Assembly (NCBI RefSeq): GCF_000271305.1
Contig: NZ_AKGD01000001.1
Location: forward strand, 1,302,001-1,366,000
Length of the DNA stretch: 64,000 nt
Source of the DNA: Hydrocarboniphaga effusa AP103
GTDB taxonomy: Bacteria > Pseudomonadota > Gammaproteobacteria > Nevskiales > Nevskiaceae
Reading direction: 5' to 3'
Of this stretch, positions 8,563 through 15,599 are shown one piece after another (the first letter of the stretch is position 1; the number at the start of each line of letters is the position of its first letter). The notes beneath the pieces were generated by a model that made no database searches, was not told the origin of the DNA, and worked only from the letters and a program-made list of their open reading frames with translations. Both the position numbers and the translations under genes were made by a program.

Positions 8563-8903
8563 CGCGAACGCAGGCGATCAAGGATCGTCAGCACCATCGC
8601 ATCGGATGCCGATTCGATGCGTAGGCAGGCACCGTCGGCGAAGGACACGCTCAAAGCGACGCTCGTCGATTGCGGAGTCGGTGCAGCAGGCGGGACGATC
8701 GTGACCGGCAGCAACGTCGTCTTGCTCGCCGCGTCCGCCTCGCGCCACCATTTGAAAATTAGATTGTGATTCAGCCCATGGCGCCGGGCGATCGACGAGA
8801 CCGAACTCTGCTTCTGCCGTGCTTCGGCTACGCACGCCGCCTTGAATTCCGCCGAATAGCTGCGCCGCTTCTTGCCCAAGGATGATGCTTGCATGGTGTC
8901 CAC
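8559..8903 (-). CDS. tnpA: IS66-family TnpA (Orf1, helix-turn-helix)
   Basis: A 114-residue protein with the IS66 Orf1 pattern KKRRSYSAEFKAACVAEARQ, a helix-turn-helix region (SVSSIARRHGLNHNLIFKWWRE) and a C-terminal segment ending MVLTILDRLRSR. The reading begins with GTG; an ATG at 8894 gives 111 residues and may be the true start. The gene is intact, but its partners tnpB and tnpC are broken or lost. Confidence 0.82.
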   Translation of the reverse strand: MDTMQASSLGKKRRSYSAEFKAACVAEARQKQSSVSSIARRHGLNHNLIFKWWREADAASKTTLLPVTIVPPAAPTPQSTSVALSVSFADGACLRIESASDAMVLTILDRLRSR

Positions 8904-8973
8904 TTAATCAATCGTGGGCACCATCGGCGCCCAAGGGACGCTTATCTTCTACGCCACAACACTCCCTTCAAGC

Positions 8974-8993
8974 GGTGAGCCTCGGACGCTTAC
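8974..8993 (-). repeat. Second IS66-like terminal sequence
   Basis: On the minus strand this reads GTAAGCGTCCGAGGCTCACC, beginning with the GTAAGCG that opens many IS66 inverted repeats, in the same orientation as the terminus at 8926-8945 and 28 bases outside it. It suggests one IS66-type element inserted just inside the end of another. No genes of the outer element were recognised. Confidence 0.45.
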
Positions 8994-9181
8994 TCAAGTC
9001 CGAAGACGTGGCGCTGTGCTTCGCTGGAGCCGTGTACCCAGCGACCACTTCGTTCGAGAGAGAGCAAGCCGGTCGTGTTCTGAATCTACTTATGGGGAGG
9101 CTGAAGCCGGCCTCGTAGCACGAGCATGCAAAGGGCGCGACATGCCACCGCACATGCAACGATCCAAAGAAATGTCGGCGA
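8994..9181. other. Unassigned stretch between IS66-like end and relaxase fragment
   Basis: Nearly 190 bases without a convincing gene on either strand. Short open frames here have no recognisable motif. It probably belongs to degraded mobile DNA like its neighbours. Confidence 0.5.
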
Positions 9182-9474
9182 TCAAACCGATGGCCCGCGA
9201 CGTCTGCCAAGCTCCCAGAAGACACCGCTGCTGCGCACGATAGCGTGAAGTGGCTGCCCCAGCCGTTGCTCGATTACCGGCATCCGCAGTACTGGGCCAA
9301 ACCCAATACCGTCATCGAGCATCGCGTAGCGCCCGCTTGCGAGCATCATGGAGCGCCGGTAGATGCCGCTCTCGCGCTGGCCAGCGGACACGGGCCGATG
9401 CTCCTGGCCGGTTTCGGTGGCTGTGTCTTTGGCGGCCTGCGCCAGCTCGCGGTTGCGCACGACTTCACAGCACT
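9182..9474 (-). pseudogene. C-terminal fragment of a DUF3363-type conjugative relaxase
   Basis: The last 90-odd codons read SGIYRRSMMLASGRYAMLDD, GFGPVLRMPVIEQRLGQPLH and VSGVFWELGRRRG-like sequence, matching my knowledge of the C-terminus of VirD2-like relaxases with a DUF3363 domain carried by integrative conjugative elements of Proteobacteria. The stop is natural, but the upstream part, including all nuclease motifs, is missing: the frame ends abruptly where the second border repeat begins. It is therefore a stub, evidence of a former conjugative element here. Confidence 0.7.
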
Positions 9475-9524
9475 TGTAGATTCGGAATCAAGACTTGCCC
9501 CTCTGAAGCACTGACTGACGTCCG
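9475..9524 (+). repeat. Border repeat, copy 2
   Basis: Starts TGTAGATTCGGAATCAAGAC and ends TGACGTCCGC, resembling the block at 7060-7138 in the same orientation. It sits exactly between two truncated minus-strand reading frames (relaxase stub before, unidentified fragment after), as expected for an insertion scar. Confidence 0.45.
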
Positions 9525-9525
9525 C

Positions 9526-9745
9526 ATCGCGCCACGGAGGACATGCAGAATCACCGCCTGCTTTCGGCTCGCGGTAGAAAATCGGATGGTTGCATGCATC
9601 CGGCGGCGAACGCTCGAACGCGCGCAGTGCGGTACCGATCGGCAGGCCCATGGCATGTGCCTGCCGAGCCAGGGCATGCGTCGCGCAGTTCAGGCGCGCG
9701 CGCCCGTCCCTAGCGATGCGATCGGCGATGCCTTCTCATTCACCT
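9526..9745 (-). pseudogene. Unidentified truncated reading frame
   Basis: A minus-strand frame open for about 70 codons (EGIADRIARDGRARLNCATH, then ALARQAHAMGLPIGTALRAF and SPPDACNHPIFYREP) with protein-like composition and no start of its own. It ends at the border repeat. I do not recognise the family; its position beside a relaxase stub suggests it came from the same conjugative element. Confidence 0.35.
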
Positions 9746-9896
9746 TCGGCTCTCAACAGTCAGTTATCAAATCCTGAGTTACGGTTGCCTCGTCGCACTC
9801 GCGGGTTTGCAAGCAGACGGCGAAAAGACCGAACAGGCGTGTCCTCAGATACAGGACGCCAGTATCGCGATCCTGCGGCGATCGCCGACAGCCCGC
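9746..9896. other. Intergenic stretch downstream of the LuxR/MalT gene
   Basis: About 150 bases with no recognisable gene or strong hairpin; it marks the end of the mobile-DNA region. Confidence 0.5.
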
Positions 9897-12653
9897 TCAG
9901 GACAGCAGGCCGAGCCGTCTCGCCGCCGTGGTGGCCTGGACCCTGCGAGCCACGCCGAGCTTTGCGTAGATTCCCTTCAGGTACCACTTCACGGTGTCGA
10001 TTCCAACGCCGAGGTCGCGCGAAATTTCCTTGTTGGATCTGCCCTGGCTCAGCATCTTCAGAATGTCGAGCTCTCGCGCTTTCAGTGGCTCGATCGTCGG
10101 CGCCGCCGCCACCGACTGGGATGAACGCTGAGCGGGTGCGCGCCGCTCCTGGCGGCCCGCGGCGATGATCGTCGCCAGCGTGTAGGAAGAGGTAGGCGGC
10201 ATTTCGGCAGGGACCTGGCCGTGCCGGCAGCGATCCCTGAGGCGTTCCAACACCGAGATCAGGCGCGGCCCTTCATCGAGGAACGTGCGAAACATGCCGT
10301 CGGAGGCGCCGTAGATCACGGCAGGAATCAGCGCCGTCTCGGCCTCCGCGCGATTCCCCGCGATCTCGAGCACGCAAGCCAGCTGCGCCCGCGATTGCAT
10401 CTCGGCCAGGCGCCTGCCTCGCTTTTGAGCGTCCGCGATGAGCAGGTTCAGAATCTGCACTGCAGCCGGGTATTCGCCCTTGGCGCCGAGTACGCGGGCT
10501 CGGGAGCGCTGCCGGATCTCATGCAACTGGTGCGCGATTCCGGGTTCTTCGGTCGCCGGGGCCGGCCGGATCTCATCGAGGTAGATCAGCAGCTGATCGG
10601 CAGCCCGCAAATCACCTTGCAGCAGGTAAAGCCTGATGCGCTCCGACTCCACGGCATGAGCCAATCTTTCGATGCTCTGCTTACGCGCGACTTGGGCCCC
10701 CTCGTCGAGAATGGCATGGGCATCTCCGTATCGCTCGTTCAACACTTCGAGCCGGCAGCTGTAGATGTAGGTGGCGATGGAGAAGTCGCCCACTCCGCCT
10801 TCAACGCCGAGCGTCCTGCTGTCTTCGAGCAGGAGCTCCGCATCGCCGAGCGCGTTCCGTTCGTACAGCAGCTGCCCAAGAAGCGCTCCGGCCAATTGAG
10901 CCGCATGCGAGTGGCGACCCGCGACGTTGCGCGCAAGCCTGAGCGCCTCGGAAAAGCTTTCCTCGGCCTGCGTGAGCTGTCCGAGCGCGAACTCGGCCAT
11001 GCCCGTGAAGCAATGTCCGTAAACACCCGAGAACGGGCCCGGGTTGCGCTCATGGAGCGAACTCGCCCATCTCTGCAAGCTCAGCGCCTCTTCGAACCGG
11101 AAGGTCTGGATCAGCACGTAAGTCAGGACGTTGGCCCCGACTCCGGTGACCCACGGCCCATTGGCCTCAACGTCCACGATGAGCGGTCGCAGCAAGGCCT
11201 CGACGCCGGTCAAGCGGTCGGCAAAGATGTCGATGCAGCTCTGCACGACCTGCGCCTCGGCGCGAATGCTGTCTTCATTCGGGAGCGTGGGTCCATCCAG
11301 GCTACGCTCGATATGTTCGAGCGCTTTCTGCGCTTCCGACGAATGATGTGTCAGACAGTTCGCCCAGGCGATCGCGAATTGAAGTTCGCATCGGTTCGCG
11401 ATCCGGTCGCGAGGCAGGCGGTTGATCAGCCTGAGCAGGGTGGCCATCAGGCTGTGGTGGACCAGCCACATGGCGTCGCGCTCCACGAGCTCGATCGCCC
11501 GATCGATGTCGCCCGCCGCCAACGCGTGACGCACGGCTTCCTCGGTTTCGAGCTGTGCGGCAAACCATGCGGAAGCGGCGCGATGCAAAGATGCCACCTT
11601 CTCGGGGTGATCGCGCTCCAAGCGGCGACGCAGGAAGTCGGCGAACAGATGGTGATAGCGAAACCACTGCATCTCCTCGTCCCGCGCCCGTACGAACATG
11701 TCCTCTTCCTGCAGCTGCTCCAGCAAGGCCTGGCTGTCGGCACGTCCGGTCACGGCGGCGCACAGGTCCCCGGACAGGCTCTCCAGAATGGACGTCTTCA
11801 TCAGAAAGTCGAGCGTCGCCGCCGGCAGGTTGTTGAGCACGTTCTCGACGAGGTATTTGCCGATGGCTTGATGCTTTCCGGAAAACGAGTGAATCAAAGC
11901 CTCCGTGTCACTGCTCGATCGCAACGAAATCGACGCAAGCTGCAGCGCCGCGATCCAACCTTCCGTCGTCCGCCACAGGAGCTGCACGTCATCGCTGTCG
12001 ACATCCAGCTGATTGAGATCGCGAAGAAAGATGGATGACTCGTCGACATCGAAGCGCAGGTCTACGCTATCGATTTCGGTCAGCTGGCTCTGTACGCGCA
12101 AGGTGCCGAGAGGCAGTGGCGGCTGTGTGCGACTCGTGATGATCAGATGCAGATTCGAGGGGGCGTGCTCGATCAGAAACACCAGGCTCTTCTGTATCGC
12201 TTCGTTACGGATCAGATGCCAATCGTCCAGCACCAGGAAAATTTCGCCTTCGAACACTTCGAGTTCGTTGACTAGATCGGTCAGAACGAACGAGGTGGCC
12301 TGCTCGGACTTGCCCTCCAGCAAGGAGATCGCATCGATGCCGATAGAAGGCTCTACATAACGAATGGCTTCCACCATGTAGCATAAGAAGCGCTCGAGCT
12401 CGTCATCCTCGGTGTCGAGACTCAGCCACGCGACCCGCGCTCCGCGCTCGATGAGAACCTGACGCCACTGGACGGCCAACGTCGTCTTGCCGAACCCCGC
12501 CGGGCCATGGATCAGAACCAGCCTGCGGTTCAAGCCCTCGTTGATCTTGTCGAGCAGGCGCCGACGCGGCAGCAAGCTTCCCGAGCCCGCAGGAGGCTTG
12601 AACTTGCTCATGATCTGGCGCGGTTTCGTAATTTTGAAGCTGCGGTTAGGCAC
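9897..12653 (-). CDS. MalT/AlkS-type LuxR-family transcriptional regulator (STAND ATPase)
   Basis: A 918-residue signal-transduction ATPase that probably activates transcription when it binds a small inducer. It has a P-loop GPAGFGKTT near residue 48, a Walker B-like LVLDDWH, a winged-helix NB-ARC-like region, a long helical TPR-like sensor region, and a C-terminal LuxR helix-turn-helix (LKARELDILKMLSQGRSNKEI). A GTG at 12653 preceded by AGGAG is preferred; the ATG at 12611 would give 904 residues. It lies downstream of, and in the same direction as, the sigma-54 activator gene. Relatives include MalT, AlkS and AcoK; the neighbouring catabolic genes make an alkane-, alcohol- or ketone-type inducer plausible. 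Confidence 0.9.
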   Translation of the reverse strand: MPNRSFKITKPRQIMSKFKPPAGSGSLLPRRRLLDKINEGLNRRLVLIHGPAGFGKTTLAVQWRQVLIERGARVAWLSLDTEDDELERFLCYMVEAIRYVEPSIGIDAISLLEGKSEQATSFVLTDLVNELEVFEGEIFLVLDDWHLIRNEAIQKSLVFLIEHAPSNLHLIITSRTQPPLPLGTLRVQSQLTEIDSVDLRFDVDESSIFLRDLNQLDVDSDDVQLLWRTTEGWIAALQLASISLRSSSDTEALIHSFSGKHQAIGKYLVENVLNNLPAATLDFLMKTSILESLSGDLCAAVTGRADSQALLEQLQEEDMFVRARDEEMQWFRYHHLFADFLRRRLERDHPEKVASLHRAASAWFAAQLETEEAVRHALAAGDIDRAIELVERDAMWLVHHSLMATLLRLINRLPRDRIANRCELQFAIAWANCLTHHSSEAQKALEHIERSLDGPTLPNEDSIRAEAQVVQSCIDIFADRLTGVEALLRPLIVDVEANGPWVTGVGANVLTYVLIQTFRFEEALSLQRWASSLHERNPGPFSGVYGHCFTGMAEFALGQLTQAEESFSEALRLARNVAGRHSHAAQLAGALLGQLLYERNALGDAELLLEDSRTLGVEGGVGDFSIATYIYSCRLEVLNERYGDAHAILDEGAQVARKQSIERLAHAVESERIRLYLLQGDLRAADQLLIYLDEIRPAPATEEPGIAHQLHEIRQRSRARVLGAKGEYPAAVQILNLLIADAQKRGRRLAEMQSRAQLACVLEIAGNRAEAETALIPAVIYGASDGMFRTFLDEGPRLISVLERLRDRCRHGQVPAEMPPTSSYTLATIIAAGRQERRAPAQRSSQSVAAAPTIEPLKARELDILKMLSQGRSNKEISRDLGVGIDTVKWYLKGIYAKLGVARRVQATTAARRLGLLS

Positions 12654-12672
12654 CTTCTCTCTCTCCTGCACT

Positions 12673-12690
12673 TCTAGTGACGACACTAGA
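12673..12690. promoter_or_regulatory. Inverted repeat upstream of the LuxR/MalT gene
   Basis: Perfect 7-base arms TCTAGTG / CACTAGA around ACGA, 20 bases upstream of the GTG start. It may be an operator or a small attenuating hairpin in the leader. Confidence 0.45.
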
Positions 12691-12841
12691 TACCGCCCGA
12701 GCCTCATCTCGTCCTGGACGAGCAATCGGTGCGGCGAACCCCACCACGTCGATCGTCGCCGATCATCGCTATCGGGGCTTGAGGGTGTTGTTGTTTTTGT
12801 GGTTTTGCAGCCAGATCGAGTATACCGCGCGATCCGCAGAT

Positions 12842-14857
12842 TCAGATCTGATCGACCCGCTCCAGACCGACGCCGATGCGCAGCCGCTTCAACCTCCGGT
12901 ACAAGGTGTTTCGGCTCATGCCGAGCTGCTGCGCGGTCAGCCTCATGTTCCAGCGGTTCGCATCGATCACGGCCAGCAGCGCCTCGCGCTCCGCGACTTC
13001 GAGCGGATTGCCGGCGCTCGTCTCGGCCGGCGTCGCCATGTTGGCAAGCGGTGCGCCCGGAGCTGCGGGCGCTGCTGCCGCCGGGGATGCGGCCTCGCAC
13101 AGCTCCCTCGGCAAATCGAGCCTTGTGACCAGACCGCCTTCGCAGATCGCGAGCGCGGCGCGGATCACATTGCGCAGCTCGCGCACGTTGCCGGGCCACT
13201 GATAGTTCAGCAGGCACTGCAAGGCCTTCGCCTCCACCGCGGCGTGAGCCTCGCCCGCGGCCTCGATCGCGAACACTTCGCGAATCAGGCGATTGCGATC
13301 GGCGCGCTCAGCGAGTGCAGGCAGCTCGATCTTGATGCCGTTGAGACGGTAGTAGAGGTCTTCGCGGAACTGGCCCTTGGCGATCATCTCGCGCAGGTTG
13401 CGGTGGCTCGCGCTGATCACGCGGATGTCGACCTTGATCGGCTTCTCGCTCCCCAGCGGAACCACTTCATTGTCCTCGAGCACCCGCAGCAGACGCGTCT
13501 GCAACAGCAAGGGCATATCGCCGACCTCGTCGAGGAACAAGGTGCCGCCGGAAGCCTGCAGCACCTTGCCGCGCATGCCGTCCTTGTGCGCACCGGTGAA
13601 AGCGCCGCTCTTGTAGCCGAACAGCTCGCTCTCGATCAGCGTTTCGGGAATCGCGGCGCAGTTTACTGCGACAAAATTCCGCTGCGCACGCGAGCTCGCC
13701 CGGTGCAGTGCCCGCGCGAACACTTCCTTGCCCGAGCCGGTCGGGCCCTGAATCAGCACCGAGACCATCGAATCGGCGATGCGCCGCGCATTGTGCACGT
13801 TGCGCAGCATCTGCGGGTCCTCGCCGGCGAGGTCGTCGAGCGACAGCGCGTTCTTCCGCGGCTGGAGCATCGCAGGTTCCAGCGCGGGCTTCGCGCCGCC
13901 GTCACGCGCAGGTTCGCGCTGAGGCTCGCGCAGGCTGACGAAGTAACGACGACCCCGGCGCAGATCGCGCAGCGGCCAGATCGCCGGGTGGTTGCGCGAG
14001 CCGGCCAAGAGGTCTTCGGGCCGCACATCGAAGATTTCCGCGAGCGGACGGCCAAGCAGATTGAGCCGGCCGTTCGCTCCGAGCAGGCGAACCGCGGTAT
14101 CGTCTGCCGCGATCACGGTACCGTCCTGCGACAGGGCCAGCGCGCCGTCGTACAGCAGGTTCACGAGTTCCGGACGGCTGTGGAAGCGCAGGATCGTATG
14201 ATTCCGCTGGCGCCGCAGGAACAGGCATTTCTCGATGAAGTTCGCGGAGAGATTCACCAGCGCCATCGTGTGCGTTCGGCCCGCACGCGTATCGTGCGAC
14301 GAGATGCTGGAAACATCGAGCACCGCGACCAGTGAACCGCCCGGATCGCGAATCGGAGCCCCCGTGCACGAAAGCCCGATATGACGCGCGCGGAAGTGAT
14401 CGGCGCGATGCACGGTAACCGGACGGTTCTCGGCGATGCAGGTGCCGACACCATTGGTGCCTTCGCGATTCTCGCTCCAGTCGGCACCGATCAGAATGCC
14501 TGCCGAGCGAAACATCTTGCGCAAGGTCGGATCGACGCGTTCGCACAGGATTACGCCGCTCGCGTCGGTCATCAGCAATGCGTGGCCGGAACCCGAAATC
14601 TGGTCGTACAGCGAATCCATCTCGGCAACGGCAATCTGCAACAGGTCTTCGTGCTGGGTCTGCCGATCCTTGAGATCGGCGCTGCCAATGACAGTCGGGG
14701 CATGGAGTTTGGACGGATCGAGACGATGGTCGTTGACGCAGCGCGTCCACGATTGGGTGATCGGCGCCTCATGCCGAAGCTGTCGATCGATGTTCGGCAA
14801 GCCGTGAACCGTCCTGAACACGCCTTCGGCGTGCGCTATCGCTGTGGAATCGGCCAT
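12842..14857 (-). CDS. AcoR-like sigma-54-dependent transcriptional activator
   Basis: A 671-residue enhancer-binding protein that would drive sigma-54 promoters in response to a metabolite. The N-terminal GAF-type sensor region (about 70-220; ENREGTNGVGTCIAENRPV) is followed by a PAS-like segment, then the AAA+ domain with Walker A GPTGSGKE near residue 370, the sigma-54 contact loop GAFTGA near 417, Walker B GGTLFLDEVGD, and a Fis-type helix-turn-helix at the end (MRLTAQQLGMSRNTLYRRLK). AcoR-type sensors answer to acetoin and other alcohols or ketones. The gene is divergent from the transport module at 15.6 kb and upstream of the MalT-like regulator, so both regulators probably control the adjacent clusters. 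Confidence 0.93.
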   Translation of the reverse strand: MADSTAIAHAEGVFRTVHGLPNIDRQLRHEAPITQSWTRCVNDHRLDPSKLHAPTVIGSADLKDRQTQHEDLLQIAVAEMDSLYDQISGSGHALLMTDASGVILCERVDPTLRKMFRSAGILIGADWSENREGTNGVGTCIAENRPVTVHRADHFRARHIGLSCTGAPIRDPGGSLVAVLDVSSISSHDTRAGRTHTMALVNLSANFIEKCLFLRRQRNHTILRFHSRPELVNLLYDGALALSQDGTVIAADDTAVRLLGANGRLNLLGRPLAEIFDVRPEDLLAGSRNHPAIWPLRDLRRGRRYFVSLREPQREPARDGGAKPALEPAMLQPRKNALSLDDLAGEDPQMLRNVHNARRIADSMVSVLIQGPTGSGKEVFARALHRASSRAQRNFVAVNCAAIPETLIESELFGYKSGAFTGAHKDGMRGKVLQASGGTLFLDEVGDMPLLLQTRLLRVLEDNEVVPLGSEKPIKVDIRVISASHRNLREMIAKGQFREDLYYRLNGIKIELPALAERADRNRLIREVFAIEAAGEAHAAVEAKALQCLLNYQWPGNVRELRNVIRAALAICEGGLVTRLDLPRELCEAASPAAAAPAAPGAPLANMATPAETSAGNPLEVAEREALLAVIDANRWNMRLTAQQLGMSRNTLYRRLKRLRIGVGLERVDQI

Positions 14858-14951
14858 TCGAATCTCTCTTCCTCGGGCAATCCTTGCTCAGCTCGTCACC
14901 GGTAGTCAGAGCTAGCCCGCCGGCCTCCTCTGCAGGGATTCCCGGCCGGGC

Positions 14952-14967
14952 GTTGCGCATGCGCAAC
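14952..14967. promoter_or_regulatory. 16-base palindrome GTTGCGCATGCGCAAC
   Basis: A perfect palindrome 95 bases upstream of the sigma-54 activator start. Enhancer sites of bacterial enhancer-binding proteins are often palindromes of this size, so it may be the activator's own binding site; other copies in the window were not found. Confidence 0.45.
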
Positions 14968-15009
14968 AAACGATACAGGGATTTTCGGGCTGCTCTGTCG
15001 GCGCGCGAG

Positions 15010-15140
15010 TCCACTACCCGTTTCACCCTTTGTCGCTACCCGGTCGGGCGGTGACTCCTCCGTCCCACACCTCCAGACTGATCTCACAGTTCAAGAGCGA
15101 AGCGCTGCGGCGGTATCGAGGCTGAAAAACGGGTAGTGGA
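15010..15140. repeat. Paired inverted sites TCCACTACCCGTTT ... AAACGGGTAGTGGA
   Basis: Two perfect 14-base arms (15010-15023 and 15127-15140) in inverted orientation, 103 bases apart, upstream of the RND operon. The spacing is too long for a terminator and would suit two regulator-binding sites facing each other. Related CTACCCGG words occur at 15036 and 15163. Confidence 0.5.
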
Positions 15141-15271
15141 GCGAGATCAGAATCGCCTCGGCCTACCCGGTCTCCGGCCTGGAATCGTCGAGCCCCATTT
15201 GCCCACTATAAAAAATCCATTCGGCGCCAGCCCGCCCGAATGCGATCGCGACGACGGATAGGAGAAGAGTG

Positions 15272-15340
15272 ATGACATCAGACGTGAGCATGCCCCCGAT
15301 AGGCGTCATGGCAGCGGGCACACATGCCAGCGGTTCGTAG
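15272..15340 (+). CDS. Possible 22-residue leader peptide or remnant 5' end
   Basis: ATG at 15272 is preceded by AGGAG at good distance and opens a frame of 22 codons ending TAG. The signal is stronger than for many real genes in the window, yet the peptide matches nothing known to me. It could be a leader peptide, or the beginning of a gene (for example a missing DUF1302 partner) whose body has been deleted. Confidence 0.3.
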   Translation: MTSDVSMPPIGVMAAGTHASGS

Positions 15341-15599
15341 GGCCCGCTAGCTCAACGGTTCGCAGCAACCCCCTCGGTGAAAGCCTGCTGACGAACGTCT
15401 CGAATCTTCATCGCTGACAGCGGGACGAAGGCCTCGACCGCTGCGGGTGAACTGCGCGCGCTCATTTGGCCCGGTCGCATCGGGAAGATCTCGTCGCCGA
15501 AGTTCGGGCCTGCCTCTGCTACGTCGCTGCTCAGCGATGGCCCTCTCACCGTCTTTTCAGAAAAAGGCGCCTGTTGAGCGTCTGCCACAAGGATCTCGA

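Larger units (their letters stand above)
8522..8945 (-). mobile_element. IS66-family element, left-over 5' part
   Basis: Minus-strand remnant comprising an IS66-type terminal sequence (ATAAGCGTCCCTTGGGCGCC on the minus strand, 8926-8945), an intact tnpA, and the first codons of tnpB. The rest of tnpB, tnpC and the distal terminus are absent from the window, so the element cannot move by itself. Confidence 0.8.
14858..15599. other. Long divergent regulatory region between sigma-54 activator and RND gene
   Basis: 742 bases without a convincing full gene. It contains a 16-base palindrome (14952-14967), a 14-base perfect inverted repeat with arms 117 bases apart (15010-15023 and 15127-15140), an AT-rich CACTATAAAAAAT at 15205, and a 22-codon open frame behind a strong ribosome-binding site (15272-15340). 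I looked for a -24/-12 sigma-54 promoter (GG-N10-GC) near these and did not find a good match by eye. Confidence 0.7.

Noticed and set aside
12654..13217. Upstream extension of the MalT-like regulator to 13217
   Set aside because: It would overlap the sigma-54 activator gene, and the extra sequence has shadow-like composition; a GTG with AGGAG at 12653 is better.
15352..15588. A 78-codon minus-strand frame upstream of the RND gene
   Set aside because: No ribosome-binding site or family resemblance; lies in the likely regulatory region.
15100..15599. A sigma-54 promoter for the RND operon
   Set aside because: Several GG and TTTGC words were checked, but none had the GG-N10-GC spacing.
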